From a bacterium (lineage in GTDB: Bacteria; Desulfobacterota; Desulfocorpusculales; Desulfocorpusculum), in assembly GCA_037481695.1 (NCBI GenBank), contig JBBFLE010000001.1, positions 316,989 through 380,988 on the forward strand: a stretch of DNA of 64,000 bases, given 5' to 3'. Positions 44,656 through 53,985 of the stretch are shown piece by piece; positions within the stretch are counted from its first letter, which is position 1, and every line of letters begins with the position of its first letter. Below the pieces are notes generated by a model, which did not search any database, had not been told where the DNA came from, and saw only the letters and a list, made by a program, of their open reading frames with translations. A program made the position numbers and the translations under genes.

Positions 44656-46194
44656 CTATTTGCTCCCTTGGGATTCCTCTGAAGTCTCCTGGCACAGACT
44701 CAGGTGCCTGTCCACCACCTCTGAGCGCACCCCGGCACAATCTATCAGGCTGTGAAACAGGTTGTCATGGCTCAAAGGCATTTTTCCCCTGGCCAGGAGA
44801 TTTCTCCAGCTTCCCCCGTGCGTCTCCATATACCTTGGGGATGCCCACACCAACATGGGCACCTTCCTTTGCTCGGGTATTTCTTCAGCTTGGCCGTGCC
44901 CCCATCTGCCTTCCTCCCCAAGGGACTCCCCATGGTCCGAAACGTACCAGACCATGGCCTTGCTGTGCTTCACCCTCTCTATCACCTGGGAGATGAAATG
45001 GTCCGTATGAAGTATGCTGTTGTCATATGAGTTGATTATCTCCTCCAGGGTGCATGATTTGGGAGACCTCCTGGCACAAACTGGCCTGAAGACCCTGAAT
45101 TCATCCGGATAGTGATGATCATAAAGCCAGTGGCTACCCACCGTATGCAATACTATGAGAGTCTTGCCTGAGCCGCTTGCCAAGGCCTGCTCCAGGGGCT
45201 CTAGAAGCTCCTGATCAGTGAAACTCATGAGCACATTGTCTGCCTGCGGATAATTGTAGTGGATAGTATGGGCCTCTTTTGCTATGGCCGAGACCACGGT
45301 GTTGGCTTTGCCCAGAAAGCTCTGGTTGGAGATCCAGGCCGTTTGGAAACCTGCGGCCTTGAAAACAGAGATCAGGGAAGTCTCTCTCACTGCGAGGCTT
45401 GGGTCCCCCTGGCTGGCCCTGGTGAGCATACAGGGCACAGCGGTGCGGGTGGTGGTGCCGCAAGAGGTGACATCCCTGAAGCTCACCAATCCCAGCTCCA
45501 GGGCCTTGGGTGTTGTGGGCCTGGGATATCCATTTATCTGGAGATGATCCGCTCTGGCAGACTCCCCCAGGATGAGTACAACGAGCATCTCCTCATCCGA
45601 GGATTGGGCAGGGGGTAAGGAAAGCTCTGCCCTTCTCTCCATGAGCTGCTCAAGCCTTTTTTTCTCGACCAGGTAAGATGCACTGTGGGCCAAAGCTTCA
45701 AACGGAAGGCCCATGGGTAGTTTTGTCAGCAGGTGAGGCACAGCGCAAAGTGCAAGACAGCCTCCAATGAGAAGCAGCCTTCTTTTTCTGGGAAAACGCT
45801 TAAGAGACCTGATGCTCACCAGCACTAGGAGCACGGAGGCCACCACTGTGATGCCGGCCTGGATCAGAAGCTCCCTGCTCAGAAACCCCGCTGCCTCCTC
45901 CCAATTGGTCTCCCAAGCCAAAGCCACGGTGTTGGGTCCAAAGGCCCGGATCTCAAAGGTAGAGACAAAATAGCTCACAATGCAGCTCACCAGGGCCAGC
46001 AAGGGAAGCACCAGTCCCATGAGCCAGGCCTGCAATGAAAGGGTCAGACTCAGCCCCCAGAACATCACTGTCTGCAGAGCCCCCAAGGCCAAGGCCTGGC
46101 CTGGATTCCCCTTGACAAACCACAGAATGGAGTCCCTGTTGAAGGCCAAGGTATGCGCTATTGCAGCAGCCAGAAGCAAGATGAGTGCCTCCAT
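44656..46194 (-). CDS. phosphoethanolamine transferase (EptA-like, alkaline-phosphatase superfamily)
   Basis: 512 aa from ATG 46194; TTG 46260 or GTG 46257 next to the HIT stop are alternatives. Five N-terminal membrane helices, then a periplasmic sulfatase-type domain: LGESARADHLQINGYPRPTTP with the metal-binding Glu, and SCGTTTRTAVPCML with the Thr nucleophile; HTVGSHW, WYVSDHGESLGE and WGHGQA complete the zinc sites. Paired Cys (VCARRSPKSC and others) match EptA disulfides. In enterobacteria EptA adds phosphoethanolamine to lipid A, giving resistance to cationic peptides; here the acceptor is inferred to be lipid A or a glycan. Confidence 0.9.
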   Translation of the reverse strand: MEALILLLAAAIAHTLAFNRDSILWFVKGNPGQALALGALQTVMFWGLSLTLSLQAWLMGLVLPLLALVSCIVSYFVSTFEIRAFGPNTVALAWETNWEEAAGFLSRELLIQAGITVVASVLLVLVSIRSLKRFPRKRRLLLIGGCLALCAVPHLLTKLPMGLPFEALAHSASYLVEKKRLEQLMERRAELSLPPAQSSDEEMLVVLILGESARADHLQINGYPRPTTPKALELGLVSFRDVTSCGTTTRTAVPCMLTRASQGDPSLAVRETSLISVFKAAGFQTAWISNQSFLGKANTVVSAIAKEAHTIHYNYPQADNVLMSFTDQELLEPLEQALASGSGKTLIVLHTVGSHWLYDHHYPDEFRVFRPVCARRSPKSCTLEEIINSYDNSILHTDHFISQVIERVKHSKAMVWYVSDHGESLGEEGRWGHGQAEEIPEQRKVPMLVWASPRYMETHGGSWRNLLARGKMPLSHDNLFHSLIDCAGVRSEVVDRHLSLCQETSEESQGSK

Positions 46195-46253
46195 GCCAGG
46201 CACCCTGTCTCGGACTCTCCAGGCCCTCGAGGAATCCTCCTGCCTCAAACCCG

Positions 46254-46628
46254 TCACCAACCTCCCAGGAGGTGCATGTGCAGATGGAAGATGAGCTGTC
46301 CCCCTCCCCTCTCCACATTCAAGATAAGCCTGTAGCCTCTTTTGGCTATGCCCAGAGCCTGTGCTGTTTCTTTGGCCCTTAGGAACATCTCGCCCAGGAT
46401 CTGGGAGTCCCCCCTTGAGAGCTCGTTCACACTAGGTATGTGTCGGGTGGGCACAACCAAAAGGTGCACGGGCGCCTCTGGCCTTATGTCCTTGAATATG
46501 ACCACGTCTTGGCCCCTGTACAAGAACTCTGCCGGGCTTTCTCCCTTTATTATCCGGCAGAATACACAGCCTTGGACCTCCTTTTGGCCCAAGGTGGGCT
46601 CCCGGCTATCTTCCAGAATCTCTTTCAC
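46254..46628 (-). CDS. HIT-family nucleotide-binding protein (HINT type)
   Basis: 124 aa. CVFCRIIKGESPAEFLY, RPEAPVHLLVVPTRHI and the histidine triad LIFHLHMHLLGGW are those of the HINT branch, which hydrolyses adenosine phosphoramidates. The CxxC with His suits the zinc site of some members. It starts at a GTG that overlaps the uspA stop (GTGA), so translation is coupled. The 3' end abuts the EptA-like gene. Confidence 0.9.
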   Translation of the reverse strand: MKEILEDSREPTLGQKEVQGCVFCRIIKGESPAEFLYRGQDVVIFKDIRPEAPVHLLVVPTRHIPSVNELSRGDSQILGEMFLRAKETAQALGIAKRGYRLILNVERGGGQLIFHLHMHLLGGW

Positions 46629-47068
46629 TTGACCAACATCACCTCCACCGAGGTCCTTTTGCGCAGCTCATCCACATGGTCCTCCACCTCCTCCTGCTTG
46701 AAGAGCACCTTCTCGAAAAAAGAGGGTTTTTCCTTGCCCAAAACCAGAAGATCGGCCCCTTCTTCCAAGACCACCTTTTTTATTACGTCCATCAGACGGC
46801 CCCTCTTGAGCAACCCCTTTGCCTGTACACCCTCTTTTCTGGCTATCTCCTCCATCCTCTCCAGGATTTGGCGACCCATATGCTCCAAGGACTTCTCCGC
46901 GAACTCCGGGCGCACCTCCACGGTCATGCCATGCACAAAGGAAGCATCCACCGCATAAAGGAAAACCAAAGGGGCCTGGCTCTCCCTGGCCAGAAAAGCA
47001 GCTTCTAAAGCAGCCCTCTCCGAGGCCTCTGAGCCCGTCACCGCGCACACTATTTTCTTGTAGCCCAT
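46625..47068 (-). CDS. universal stress protein (UspA family)
   Basis: 147 aa with the YKKIVCAVTGSEASERAALEAA start and the LLVLGKEK/SFFEKVLFK nucleotide-loop region. The usual ATP loop G-2X-G-9X-G(S/T) is only partly present (LGKEKPSFFEKVLFKQEEVEDH), so ATP binding is doubtful. Preceded by GAGGAGGGG. It follows the transporter gene by 26 bases and overlaps the HIT gene. Confidence 0.88.
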   Translation of the reverse strand: MGYKKIVCAVTGSEASERAALEAAFLARESQAPLVFLYAVDASFVHGMTVEVRPEFAEKSLEHMGRQILERMEEIARKEGVQAKGLLKRGRLMDVIKKVVLEEGADLLVLGKEKPSFFEKVLFKQEEVEDHVDELRKRTSVEVMLVK

Positions 47069-47094
47069 TTCCCCTCCTCAGCGGTCATCTTGCA

Positions 47095-48831
47095 TCAAAT
47101 CTCCACCAGAAGAAGCCATCCCATGCCGAGAGCTATGGTGACCAACATGGGCAGGAATGCCACCTTGGCATATTCCATGAAGGATATGGAATAGCCTGCC
47201 TTTTCAGCCATTCCCACTGTGACCACATTGGCGCTGGCCCCGATCATGGTGCCATTGCCCCCCAAGCAAGCCCCCAGAGCCAGAGCCCACCATAGAACAC
47301 CCCCTTGGGCACCTGGGATCACCCCGGTCAGATATGCCACTATGGGCAACATGGTGGCGGTGAAGGGAATGTTGTCTACTATGGCCGAGACAATAGCAGA
47401 GACCCAAAGAATCATGATGATGGCCATCACAAGGGATCCGCCCGAGACATCTTTGACCCAGTCCGCTATCATCTGTATGAGCCCTGTGTGCTCTGCCCCA
47501 GCCACCACAACGAAGAGCATCATGAAGAAGATCAAGGTGGGCCATTCGATCTCGTGCTCCAGCATCTCAACTATGTTTACCCCACTTACGACCAAAAGCA
47601 CCGCGGCCCCTATCATGGCGGCTATGCTGGGTTCCATGTGAAGGGCTCCGTGGATGATGAAGAGAAATATGGTGGTAAACAGGATCACCCCGCCTTGGGT
47701 GAGGAGCTTTCTGTCCGTGATCTGGTACTGTTCTCTAAGCCTCTGGATCATCTCCTCCACATTTCCCACCTGGGCCTTGGCATACTCCTTTCTGTACCAG
47801 GCCAGGCAATAAAGGATTGAGAAGGCCAGGCAGATGAAGCAGATTATGGTCAGGTTGGTCACAAAGTCCATGAAGGAGAGTTTTGCATAGGAGCCTATCA
47901 TTATGTTGGGAGGGTCTCCGATCAAGGTGGCGGTTCCACCCACGTTGGATGCAAAGGCCTCTGGAATGAGCAAGCTCACGGGGTTTATCTTGAGGGTCAC
48001 GCACACCTCCACGGTCACTGGAATGATCAGGAGCATTGTGGTGACATTGTCCAGAAAGGCTGAACAAATGGCAGTTACGAACATGAGAAGCGCTGAAAGG
48101 ATGTAAACATTGCCCCTGGCCACCTGAAAGCTCTTATAAGCTATCCACTGGAACACCCCAGTTCTCTTTAATACCCCCACTATGATCATCATGGCCATGA
48201 GCAAGAATATCACATTCATGTCTATGGCCTTTATGGCCTCTTCAAAGGAGAGAATGGAGTAACCCGGGAAAAAAGTGCCGGCCGTATAAGTAACAAACAA
48301 AAGGGCCGAAGCCCCAAGCAGTGCCGCCAGGGTCCTGTGCATGACCTCCAGGGCGATGAGTCCGTATACTGCCACAAGAACGGCTGCGGCTATCCAAAAT
48401 GCCGGAGAGAGGGTCCTCTCCAGCCTGAGGCTCTGATGAGCCACATAAACCTTGTTGCCTTCCTGATCCATATGGTCTTCAAAGATTCTTTCCAGCCGCA
48501 CAGGCCCCCAGGGTTTGAAAGAAGGCCTCTGAACCTCCATCTCCACCTTGGCCCCAGGCAGTGAACCTTTGGGAAGTCTAAGCTCCACTTGATAAGTGCC
48601 CAGCTCAGAGCTGCGAGCCTCCTCCAGATCCAGCTGCTTGCCTTCCAGAAAGAACTTTATCTGTGCGTCTCCTATGCCCTTACCCTGGGCCGTCTTCACA
48701 GATCCGTTCACAATAAGGATATCCAGGGGCCCCAAGGCGCTTTTCTTCTCATCCCCTGCCCAGCAAAGGCCCCCAAAAAGAATCCCCATCAGCAAAGAAA
48801 AAGAACCTGCAACACCAACCCAGCGTCTCAT
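47095..48831 (-). CDS. ArsB/NhaD-type ion transporter with exported N-terminal domain
   Basis: 578 aa from ATG 48831 (GGAG seven bases upstream). A signal peptide (GVAGSFSLLMGILFGGLCWAG) leads into a periplasmic beta-sandwich of about 130 residues like carboxypeptidase-regulatory/Ig-like domains. Then come about ten to eleven helices of the ion-transporter superfamily with two inverted repeats: FLDNVTTMLLIIPVTV, GGTATLIGDPPNIMIGSYA and IVDNIPFTATMLPIV, NGTMIGASANVVTVG. The GDPPN and DNxxF signatures occur in NhaD antiporters, ArsB pumps and the human P protein. Ion and direction are unknown. First gene of a five-gene run. Confidence 0.88.
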   Translation of the reverse strand: MRRWVGVAGSFSLLMGILFGGLCWAGDEKKSALGPLDILIVNGSVKTAQGKGIGDAQIKFFLEGKQLDLEEARSSELGTYQVELRLPKGSLPGAKVEMEVQRPSFKPWGPVRLERIFEDHMDQEGNKVYVAHQSLRLERTLSPAFWIAAAVLVAVYGLIALEVMHRTLAALLGASALLFVTYTAGTFFPGYSILSFEEAIKAIDMNVIFLLMAMMIIVGVLKRTGVFQWIAYKSFQVARGNVYILSALLMFVTAICSAFLDNVTTMLLIIPVTVEVCVTLKINPVSLLIPEAFASNVGGTATLIGDPPNIMIGSYAKLSFMDFVTNLTIICFICLAFSILYCLAWYRKEYAKAQVGNVEEMIQRLREQYQITDRKLLTQGGVILFTTIFLFIIHGALHMEPSIAAMIGAAVLLVVSGVNIVEMLEHEIEWPTLIFFMMLFVVVAGAEHTGLIQMIADWVKDVSGGSLVMAIIMILWVSAIVSAIVDNIPFTATMLPIVAYLTGVIPGAQGGVLWWALALGACLGGNGTMIGASANVVTVGMAEKAGYSISFMEYAKVAFLPMLVTIALGMGWLLLVEI

Positions 48832-49043
48832 CCCATCTCCCCTTCCACCTGAGCTTGAGTGCCTGCCATTTCCCGTTTGCCCCAAAAAGCGGCATTATGG
48901 GCCGTCTCATTCTGTCAGTGGATCATACTCATCCCCAAAAGAGCCGTCTGTTCTTCCCCTTAAGGAAAATTCTCCCAAGCCACATCAAAACACCCAGGGA
49001 CTCTCGAGCCTTTGAGCTCTCAAAAGGGCCTTTTGGGGCTGGG

Positions 49044-49065
49044 CTGTTGCCCTGTAAGGCAACAG
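49044..49065. repeat. hairpin between divergent-end genes
   Basis: CTGTTGCC, six-base loop, GGCAACAG; perfect 8-bp stem in the 260-base gap between the transporter gene and the 85-residue ORF (minus strand). No T-run on either side, so terminator function is uncertain. Confidence 0.35.
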
Positions 49066-49091
49066 GGTAAGGGGCAGTCAAAACATGGCCC

Positions 49092-49349
49092 TCATCCAAC
49101 AAAGTCACCCACCCGATCTGCTACCCACTTGGCAATGGGTTTGGCCTTGTCATGCTCCCAATAAGGCTTGGAGGACATGGCAGTGGTTTCATCCTTTCCT
49201 ACCCAGAGCAAATATTTTTTCCCTTCGGCATTGTTCAACTGGATCAAGGCCACTCCTCCTCCAAAGGTGTTGGGGATGGAAAACTTGAGGCTCTCTCCCT
49301 TGGCCAGCTTCTCCATCTTCTGGATTATCTCCTCTCTGCTCAGCACCAT
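49092..49349 (-). CDS. 85-residue protein, unknown
   Basis: Starts at ATG 49349 with GGGAGGTGGAG six bases upstream. VLSREEIIQKMEKLAKGESL is a helical start; FGGGVALIQLNNAEGKKYLLW and KPYWEHDKAKPIAKWVADR read as a small alpha/beta globule, soluble, with many charged residues. No motif recognised. A longer frame upstream has poor composition and no ribosome site. Its separate RBS and coding-like composition argue that it is real. Confidence 0.6.
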   Translation of the reverse strand: MVLSREEIIQKMEKLAKGESLKFSIPNTFGGGVALIQLNNAEGKKYLLWVGKDETTAMSSKPYWEHDKAKPIAKWVADRVGDFVG

Positions 49350-49631
49350 GCTCCACCTCCCAATAGATCTACCTAGATTGAGTATGCTCCAGATCTCCCA
49401 CATCCTGGGGGCCGGAAAACACAATTTTATCCTGCTCTGTTTCGGAATCCTAGGGTGTCTTGGGGAGGCCCCAAACCTTACTCTGGATTGCAAGATAACC
49501 TCATATTCGCCCATGGGAGTACTTAATGGAAGGAGAATTTGCAACCAGCCGGTGACTTGACACCTTGTGCCCGGCCTCTCTAGACTGCCTGTGTCTGCGC
49601 TATGAAACAGTCATACACCGAGAGGTTTACA

Positions 49632-50114
49632 ATGCCCCATCTCACCCACCTGGATGACAAGGGTCGCCCACGCATGGTGGATGTGGGGGCCAAAGAGCCC
49701 ACCCATAGGGAGGCCTTGGCTTTCGGATGCGTGCGCATGCATCCCCAGACCCTCCAGGCCATACTGGGAGGCCAAGTCCCCAAGGGCAATGTTATGGTAG
49801 TGGCTCAACTGGCAGGCATCCAGGCGGCCAAGAAGACCTGGGAGCTGATCCCCCTTTGTCATCCCCTGGCCTTGACCTCCATAGAGGTGAATTTGGAGCC
49901 AGATCACTCTCTTCCCGGCATAATAATAAAGGCCAGGATCCAGGCTGTGGACAGAACAGGTGTGGAGATGGAAGCCCTTACGGCCGTAAGTGCCGCTGCC
50001 TTGACCATATATGACATGTGCAAGGCTTTGGACAAGGACATGGTCTTGTCTGAAATCAGGCTGGAGTTCAAATCAGGTGGGAAAAGCGGGACATACAGCA
50101 GAAAACAGCCCTAG
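49632..50114 (+). CDS. moaC: cyclic pyranopterin monophosphate synthase MoaC
   Basis: 160 aa from ATG 49632 (GAGAGG six bases upstream); 49602 is an alternative. [23 protein letters not shown], then the active-site region [18 protein letters not shown] and [24 protein letters not shown] are diagnostic. MoaC works with the radical SAM enzyme MoaA to build the pterin of molybdenum or tungsten cofactor. MoaA is not in the window; the AOR with its MoaD-like partner, 25 kb away, would use the product. It precedes tatD by 59 bases. Confidence 0.95.
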   Translation: MPHLTHLDDKGRPRMVDVGAKEPTHREALAFGCVRMHPQTLQAILGGQVPKGNVMVVAQLAGIQAAKKTWELIPLCHPLALTSIEVNLEPDHSLPGIIIKARIQAVDRTGVEMEALTAVSAAALTIYDMCKALDKDMVLSEIRLEFKSGGKSGTYSRKQP

Positions 50115-50173
50115 CTCCTCTGATTTACCCAAGCAGGCTGTTTTTGCAACTGGCCCTCTCAGGAGCCCCGGGT

Positions 50174-50962
50174 ATGAGAGATCCATTTGATCCCCACTGG
50201 ACTCTTGTGGATGTACACGCACATCTGTACGGAGAAGCCTTTGCCAGGGATTTGGAGCAGGTGCTGGAAAGGGCCCGCAGGGCAGGTATCCAGTGCATCC
50301 TGGCTGTAAGCGAGACCCTGGAAGATGCCGAGGAAATCCTAGAGCTCTCTCAAAGAGAGCCCATGGTAAGGCCTTGTGCAGGACTTCATCCAGAGTCTGC
50401 AAGTGAGCAAGATCTCTCAGCAATGCTTTCTTTCATAAGGGCGCACTCCACAGAACTGGCTGCCATTGGAGAGGTGGGGCTGGACTACTGGGTGGCCAAA
50501 GATCAGAGGGCAAGGGAGATCCAGAGAAAGGTGCTTGCATCTCAGGTGGCCCTGGCTCTGGAGTTGGATCTTCCCTTAAACGTGCACTCTCGCTCTGCTG
50601 GCAGGCACACCATAGAGGCCTTGAAGGAGTTGGGAGCCCAAAAAGTCTTATTGCACGCCTTTGACGGAAGAGCCTCTTCAGCGGCCATCGGGCTTGAGGC
50701 AGGCTATTACTTTTCCGTGCCTCCCTCCTTGGTGAGATCCCCCCAGAAGCAGAAGCTAGTTCGAAGCCTTCCCCTGGAAAGACTTCTCCTGGAGTCCGAT
50801 TGCCCGGTTCTGGGCCCCACGGTTCAGGAGAGAAACGAACCAGCAAATCTCAGGATCACATGCGCAGAAATAGCCAGGATCAAAGGTGTGAGTGAAGAGC
50901 AGGTGGCTCGCATCACCACAGAAAACGCCCTAAAACTTTTCCCCAAGGCCCTTTCCCATTGA
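50174..50962 (+). CDS. tatD: TatD-family metal-dependent hydrolase
   Basis: 262 aa from ATG 50174 (AGGAG eight bases upstream). The metal residues are in VDVHAHLYGE, IGEVGLDYW, PLNVHSRSAG, LLHAFDG and LLESDCPVLG, the complete TatD set. Family members are 3'-exonuclease or D-tyrosyl-tRNA deacylase-type hydrolases. It ends next to the terminator-like hairpin shared with the convergent acetoacetyl-CoA synthetase gene. Confidence 0.93.
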   Translation: MRDPFDPHWTLVDVHAHLYGEAFARDLEQVLERARRAGIQCILAVSETLEDAEEILELSQREPMVRPCAGLHPESASEQDLSAMLSFIRAHSTELAAIGEVGLDYWVAKDQRAREIQRKVLASQVALALELDLPLNVHSRSAGRHTIEALKELGAQKVLLHAFDGRASSAAIGLEAGYYFSVPPSLVRSPQKQKLVRSLPLERLLLESDCPVLGPTVQERNEPANLRITCAEIARIKGVSEEQVARITTENALKLFPKALSH

Positions 50963-50970
50963 TAGGAAGG

Positions 50971-51001
50971 AAAAATCAAAGGGGGAGCCGAACCGCTCCC
51001 C
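50971..51001 (-). terminator. terminator at the end of the TRAP/BKACE operon
   Basis: GGGGAGC and GCTCCCC (7-bp stem, 50982-51001) with a six-base loop; on the minus strand it is followed by TTTGATTTTT (50980-50971). It lies just past the acetoacetyl-CoA synthetase stop at 51009 and may also brake the opposing tatD transcript. Confidence 0.7.
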
Positions 51002-51008
51002 TCAGAAA

Positions 51009-52973
51009 TCATTTTTGGAGCTCAGGAAGGATGCTCTCGAAGTAATCCAGCACCTCGGGGTTGGCCAGGGCATCCCTGTTGGTCACCGGTCTTCCATGGA
51101 TGATGTTGGTGACCGCGCTTTCCACCTTCTTCATGTTGAGTGTGTAAGGAGCCCCGGGCATCTCCATTATGATGGCAGGCACATGCCTGGGAGAGGCCTT
51201 TTCCCTCAAAGTCCTCTTTATCTTGTCTTTCAGCTCCTGGGTGAGGCTGTAGCCTTCGTTTAGTTTCACGAAGAGTATGATTCTTTGATCACCCTGCCAA
51301 TTCTGCCCTATGGCCAGGCTGTCTGCTATTTCGGGAAGCTTCTCCACCTGGTTGTAGATCTCGGCGGTCCCTATGCGAACCCCCGAGGGTTTCAAAACAG
51401 CGTCTGAGCGGCCGTAGAAGGTGATGCCCCTGGTGTCGCTATGCATCACAATGTAATCTCCGTGACGCCACACTCCTGGGTAAACCTCGAAGTAGGCTGC
51501 CCTGTACTTGGAGCCATCAGGATCATTCCAGAAATGGATAGGCATGGAGGGGGCTGGGGCCTCGCACACCAGCTCAGCCTGCTGATCCCAGACGTGGTTT
51601 CCCTTCTCGTCGTAAGCCTTCACCTTCATGCCCAGGGCAGGGCTTTGGAGTTCCCCTGCGTAAACGGGCAGAATGGGGCTTCCTATGGCAAAGCAGCCGT
51701 TTATGTCCGTTCCTCCTGATATGGAATTGAAGTGCAGGTCCTTCTTTATCTCCCTGTAAACGTACTCAAACCCCTCGGCAGAAAGGGGAGATCCTGTTTG
51801 GGATATCTGCTGGAGAGCGCAAAGGTCATACTGCTTGCCGGGACTGACTCCTTGAGCCCTCAACGCATTGACATAGCTTGCACTTAGCCCGAACACCGTT
51901 ATATTGAGATCCTGGGCCAGTTTCCACATGGCCCCTGCATCTGGATGCATGGGATTGCCATCGTAGAGCACCACCGTGGCCCCGGCTCCCAGGGAGCTCA
52001 GAAGCCAGTTCCACATCATCCAGCTGCATGTGGTGATGTAGAAGATGGTGTCCTGCCTCTTGAGATCCGTGTGGATGATTAGTTCCTTGAGATGATTGAT
52101 GAGAATGCCTCCGGCTGATTGCACCATGCACTTGGGCTTTCCAGTGGTGCCAGAGGAAAACATTATGTAAACAGGATGCTCAAAAGGAAGCTGCTCGAAG
52201 GGGATCTCCAGGCCTTTGGTCTCAGAGAGAAACTCCTCATAAGCCACGGCATTGGGCAGGGCCTTGAGATCAGCCTTGCCACCCGCATAATTCACCACAA
52301 TTACCTTCTGGAGGGAGGGGATGTTTCTGGCCACCTCAACGGCATTCCCAAAGGAGTCAAAGACCTTTCCCTTGTAAAAGTAACCATCCACCGTAAACAT
52401 GACCCTGGGTTCCACCTGACCCAAACGGTCCAAGGCGGCCTGGGCACCTATGTCTGTGGCGCAGGAAGACCAGACCGCCCCTATGCTTGTGGCAGCCAAC
52501 ATGGCAATGGCAGTCTCCATGAGATTGGGCATGTAACCAACCACCCTGTCCCCCGGCTTGATCCCAAGCTTTTTTAGGGAGTTAGCCAAACGGGCCACCG
52601 TGTCGTAAAGCTCTGCGTAAGTCATCTGAGCCCTCTTTTGGGTCTCCCCAACAAACTTGAAGGCCACCTGATCGTCCCTGTAGCGCAGCAGGTTCTGGGC
52701 GAAATTCAATCTGGCCCCAGGAAACCACTTGGTTCCAGGAAACCTCTTTAGATCCTCCACAACTCTCTCGTAGGGTGCCGAGGATTGAATCTGCACAAAT
52801 TCCCACACAGCAGCCCAAAAATCCGGTATCTCCGCAACCGACCAGTCGTAGAGTTCCCAGTAATCCTTGAAGGACTTTCCGTACTTTCGATTCACCTGAT
52901 CTATGAAGCGGGTGATATTGGCCTTGGCCTTTCGTTGCTCTGAAGGCTCCCAAAGAGGGGTTTTCTTGGTCAT
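51009..52973 (-). CDS. aacS: acetoacetyl-CoA synthetase
   Basis: 654 aa adenylate-forming ligase that activates acetoacetate with ATP and CoA. ATG 52973 has GGAGG ten or so bases upstream. The N-terminal LWEPSEQRKAKANITRFIDQ and WELYDWSVAEIPDFWAAVWEF are those of AacS; the ATP loop is IMFSSGTTGKPKCMVQSAGG, then SGGTDINGCF and the A8-region GRSDAVLKPSGVRIGTAEIY. The C-terminal Lys lies in YTLNMKKVESAV. In the operon it should capture acetoacetate released by the BKACE enzyme. It is the last gene before the terminator; its start overlaps the SDR coding end region. Confidence 0.93.
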   Translation of the reverse strand: MTKKTPLWEPSEQRKAKANITRFIDQVNRKYGKSFKDYWELYDWSVAEIPDFWAAVWEFVQIQSSAPYERVVEDLKRFPGTKWFPGARLNFAQNLLRYRDDQVAFKFVGETQKRAQMTYAELYDTVARLANSLKKLGIKPGDRVVGYMPNLMETAIAMLAATSIGAVWSSCATDIGAQAALDRLGQVEPRVMFTVDGYFYKGKVFDSFGNAVEVARNIPSLQKVIVVNYAGGKADLKALPNAVAYEEFLSETKGLEIPFEQLPFEHPVYIMFSSGTTGKPKCMVQSAGGILINHLKELIIHTDLKRQDTIFYITTCSWMMWNWLLSSLGAGATVVLYDGNPMHPDAGAMWKLAQDLNITVFGLSASYVNALRAQGVSPGKQYDLCALQQISQTGSPLSAEGFEYVYREIKKDLHFNSISGGTDINGCFAIGSPILPVYAGELQSPALGMKVKAYDEKGNHVWDQQAELVCEAPAPSMPIHFWNDPDGSKYRAAYFEVYPGVWRHGDYIVMHSDTRGITFYGRSDAVLKPSGVRIGTAEIYNQVEKLPEIADSLAIGQNWQGDQRIILFVKLNEGYSLTQELKDKIKRTLREKASPRHVPAIIMEMPGAPYTLNMKKVESAVTNIIHGRPVTNRDALANPEVLDYFESILPELQK

Positions 52974-53011
52974 GGTCCTTGCCTCCAAAGAATGGAAATC
53001 TCGAGCTTTTT

Positions 53012-53971
53012 TCACTCGTAGCGTTCTGGGTGCAAACGCAGTTCCTTCAGGAAATCCTCCACTATACTTTCCTGATCATACTGAGGCTGCCAGCCCCATT
53101 CCTTTCGCGCCAGGCTGTCATCCAAAGGTAGAACGAGCCTGTCTATTATCTTCTGTTTTTCCTCGTCCACCTGGAATTGAATCCTGGCATCTGGAAGCTT
53201 CGCCTTTACCATTTCCACCAGCTCCTGCGCGCTGGCCGCCGGGCTAGGACCTGCCACCACGTAGTTCACCATCTGAATGTTCTCCCTGGGCGCATCCCCC
53301 AGCATCACAATGGCTCTGGCAGCGTCTTTGAAATACATCACCGGACAGCGCGTATCTGGCCTCACGTACATCACGTAGGGCCTGCCTTTGGCGCACTCCT
53401 CTATGACCCATGCATTGTATTGCACGATACCAGGTGTCTTGACCCCTGGCCCTACTATGGAAGGATAACGTACTCCCCTGAAATCAAGACCGTACTTGCG
53501 TCTGTAAAAAAGCCCCATTAGCTCGGAAAAGACCTTGGTACAGCCATAGAAGAGCTGGGGCCTCTGTAAGGTGTAATCGTCTATCTTTGCCTCCCGGATG
53601 TCCAGCCCATAGGTGGCTATGGTGCTTGAAAACAGGACCTTCTCCACATCGAAGAGCCTGGCCGCCTCCAATACATGGAATGTGCCCATGGCATTGGCGC
53701 GGAATGAGGCCTGCGGATCTGCGTCAGATGGTACCGACAACATGCCCCCCAGGTGATATATGGCCGTGGGATTGCATTGCTTGACCACGCTTAGGACATG
53801 GCTGAAATTCCCAAGGTCCCCCTTGACCACCCGCACCTTTTCCACAACGTCCTGGAGCAGTTTCGTCGAGGGATTGATGTCAAAGGCTGTGACTTGCTCC
53901 CCTCTGGCCAAAAGTAGACGAACCACTTCGGCTCCTATGAATCCGGTCCCACCAGTTACCAAGACTGCCAT
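53012..53971 (-). CDS. extended SDR: NAD-dependent epimerase/dehydratase, L-threonine-3-dehydrogenase-like
   Basis: 319 aa. VLVTGGTGFIGAEVVRLLL binds NAD; the catalytic YGCTK motif (Tyr and Lys) and upstream SSTIATYG are present; MLSVPSDADPQASFRANAMGTFHVLEAA and SIVGPGVKTPGIVQY resemble the UDP-galactose-epimerase-like threonine dehydrogenases. GGGAGGCGGG precedes the ATG. In this operon it would oxidise or reduce an alcohol/ketone carbon of the imported substrate; exact reaction unknown. It lies between hydroxyacyl dehydrogenase and aacS. Confidence 0.85.
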   Translation of the reverse strand: MAVLVTGGTGFIGAEVVRLLLARGEQVTAFDINPSTKLLQDVVEKVRVVKGDLGNFSHVLSVVKQCNPTAIYHLGGMLSVPSDADPQASFRANAMGTFHVLEAARLFDVEKVLFSSTIATYGLDIREAKIDDYTLQRPQLFYGCTKVFSELMGLFYRRKYGLDFRGVRYPSIVGPGVKTPGIVQYNAWVIEECAKGRPYVMYVRPDTRCPVMYFKDAARAIVMLGDAPRENIQMVNYVVAGPSPAASAQELVEMVKAKLPDARIQFQVDEEKQKIIDRLVLPLDDSLARKEWGWQPQYDQESIVEDFLKELRLHPERYE

Positions 53972-53985
53972 GTCCCGCCTCCCTC

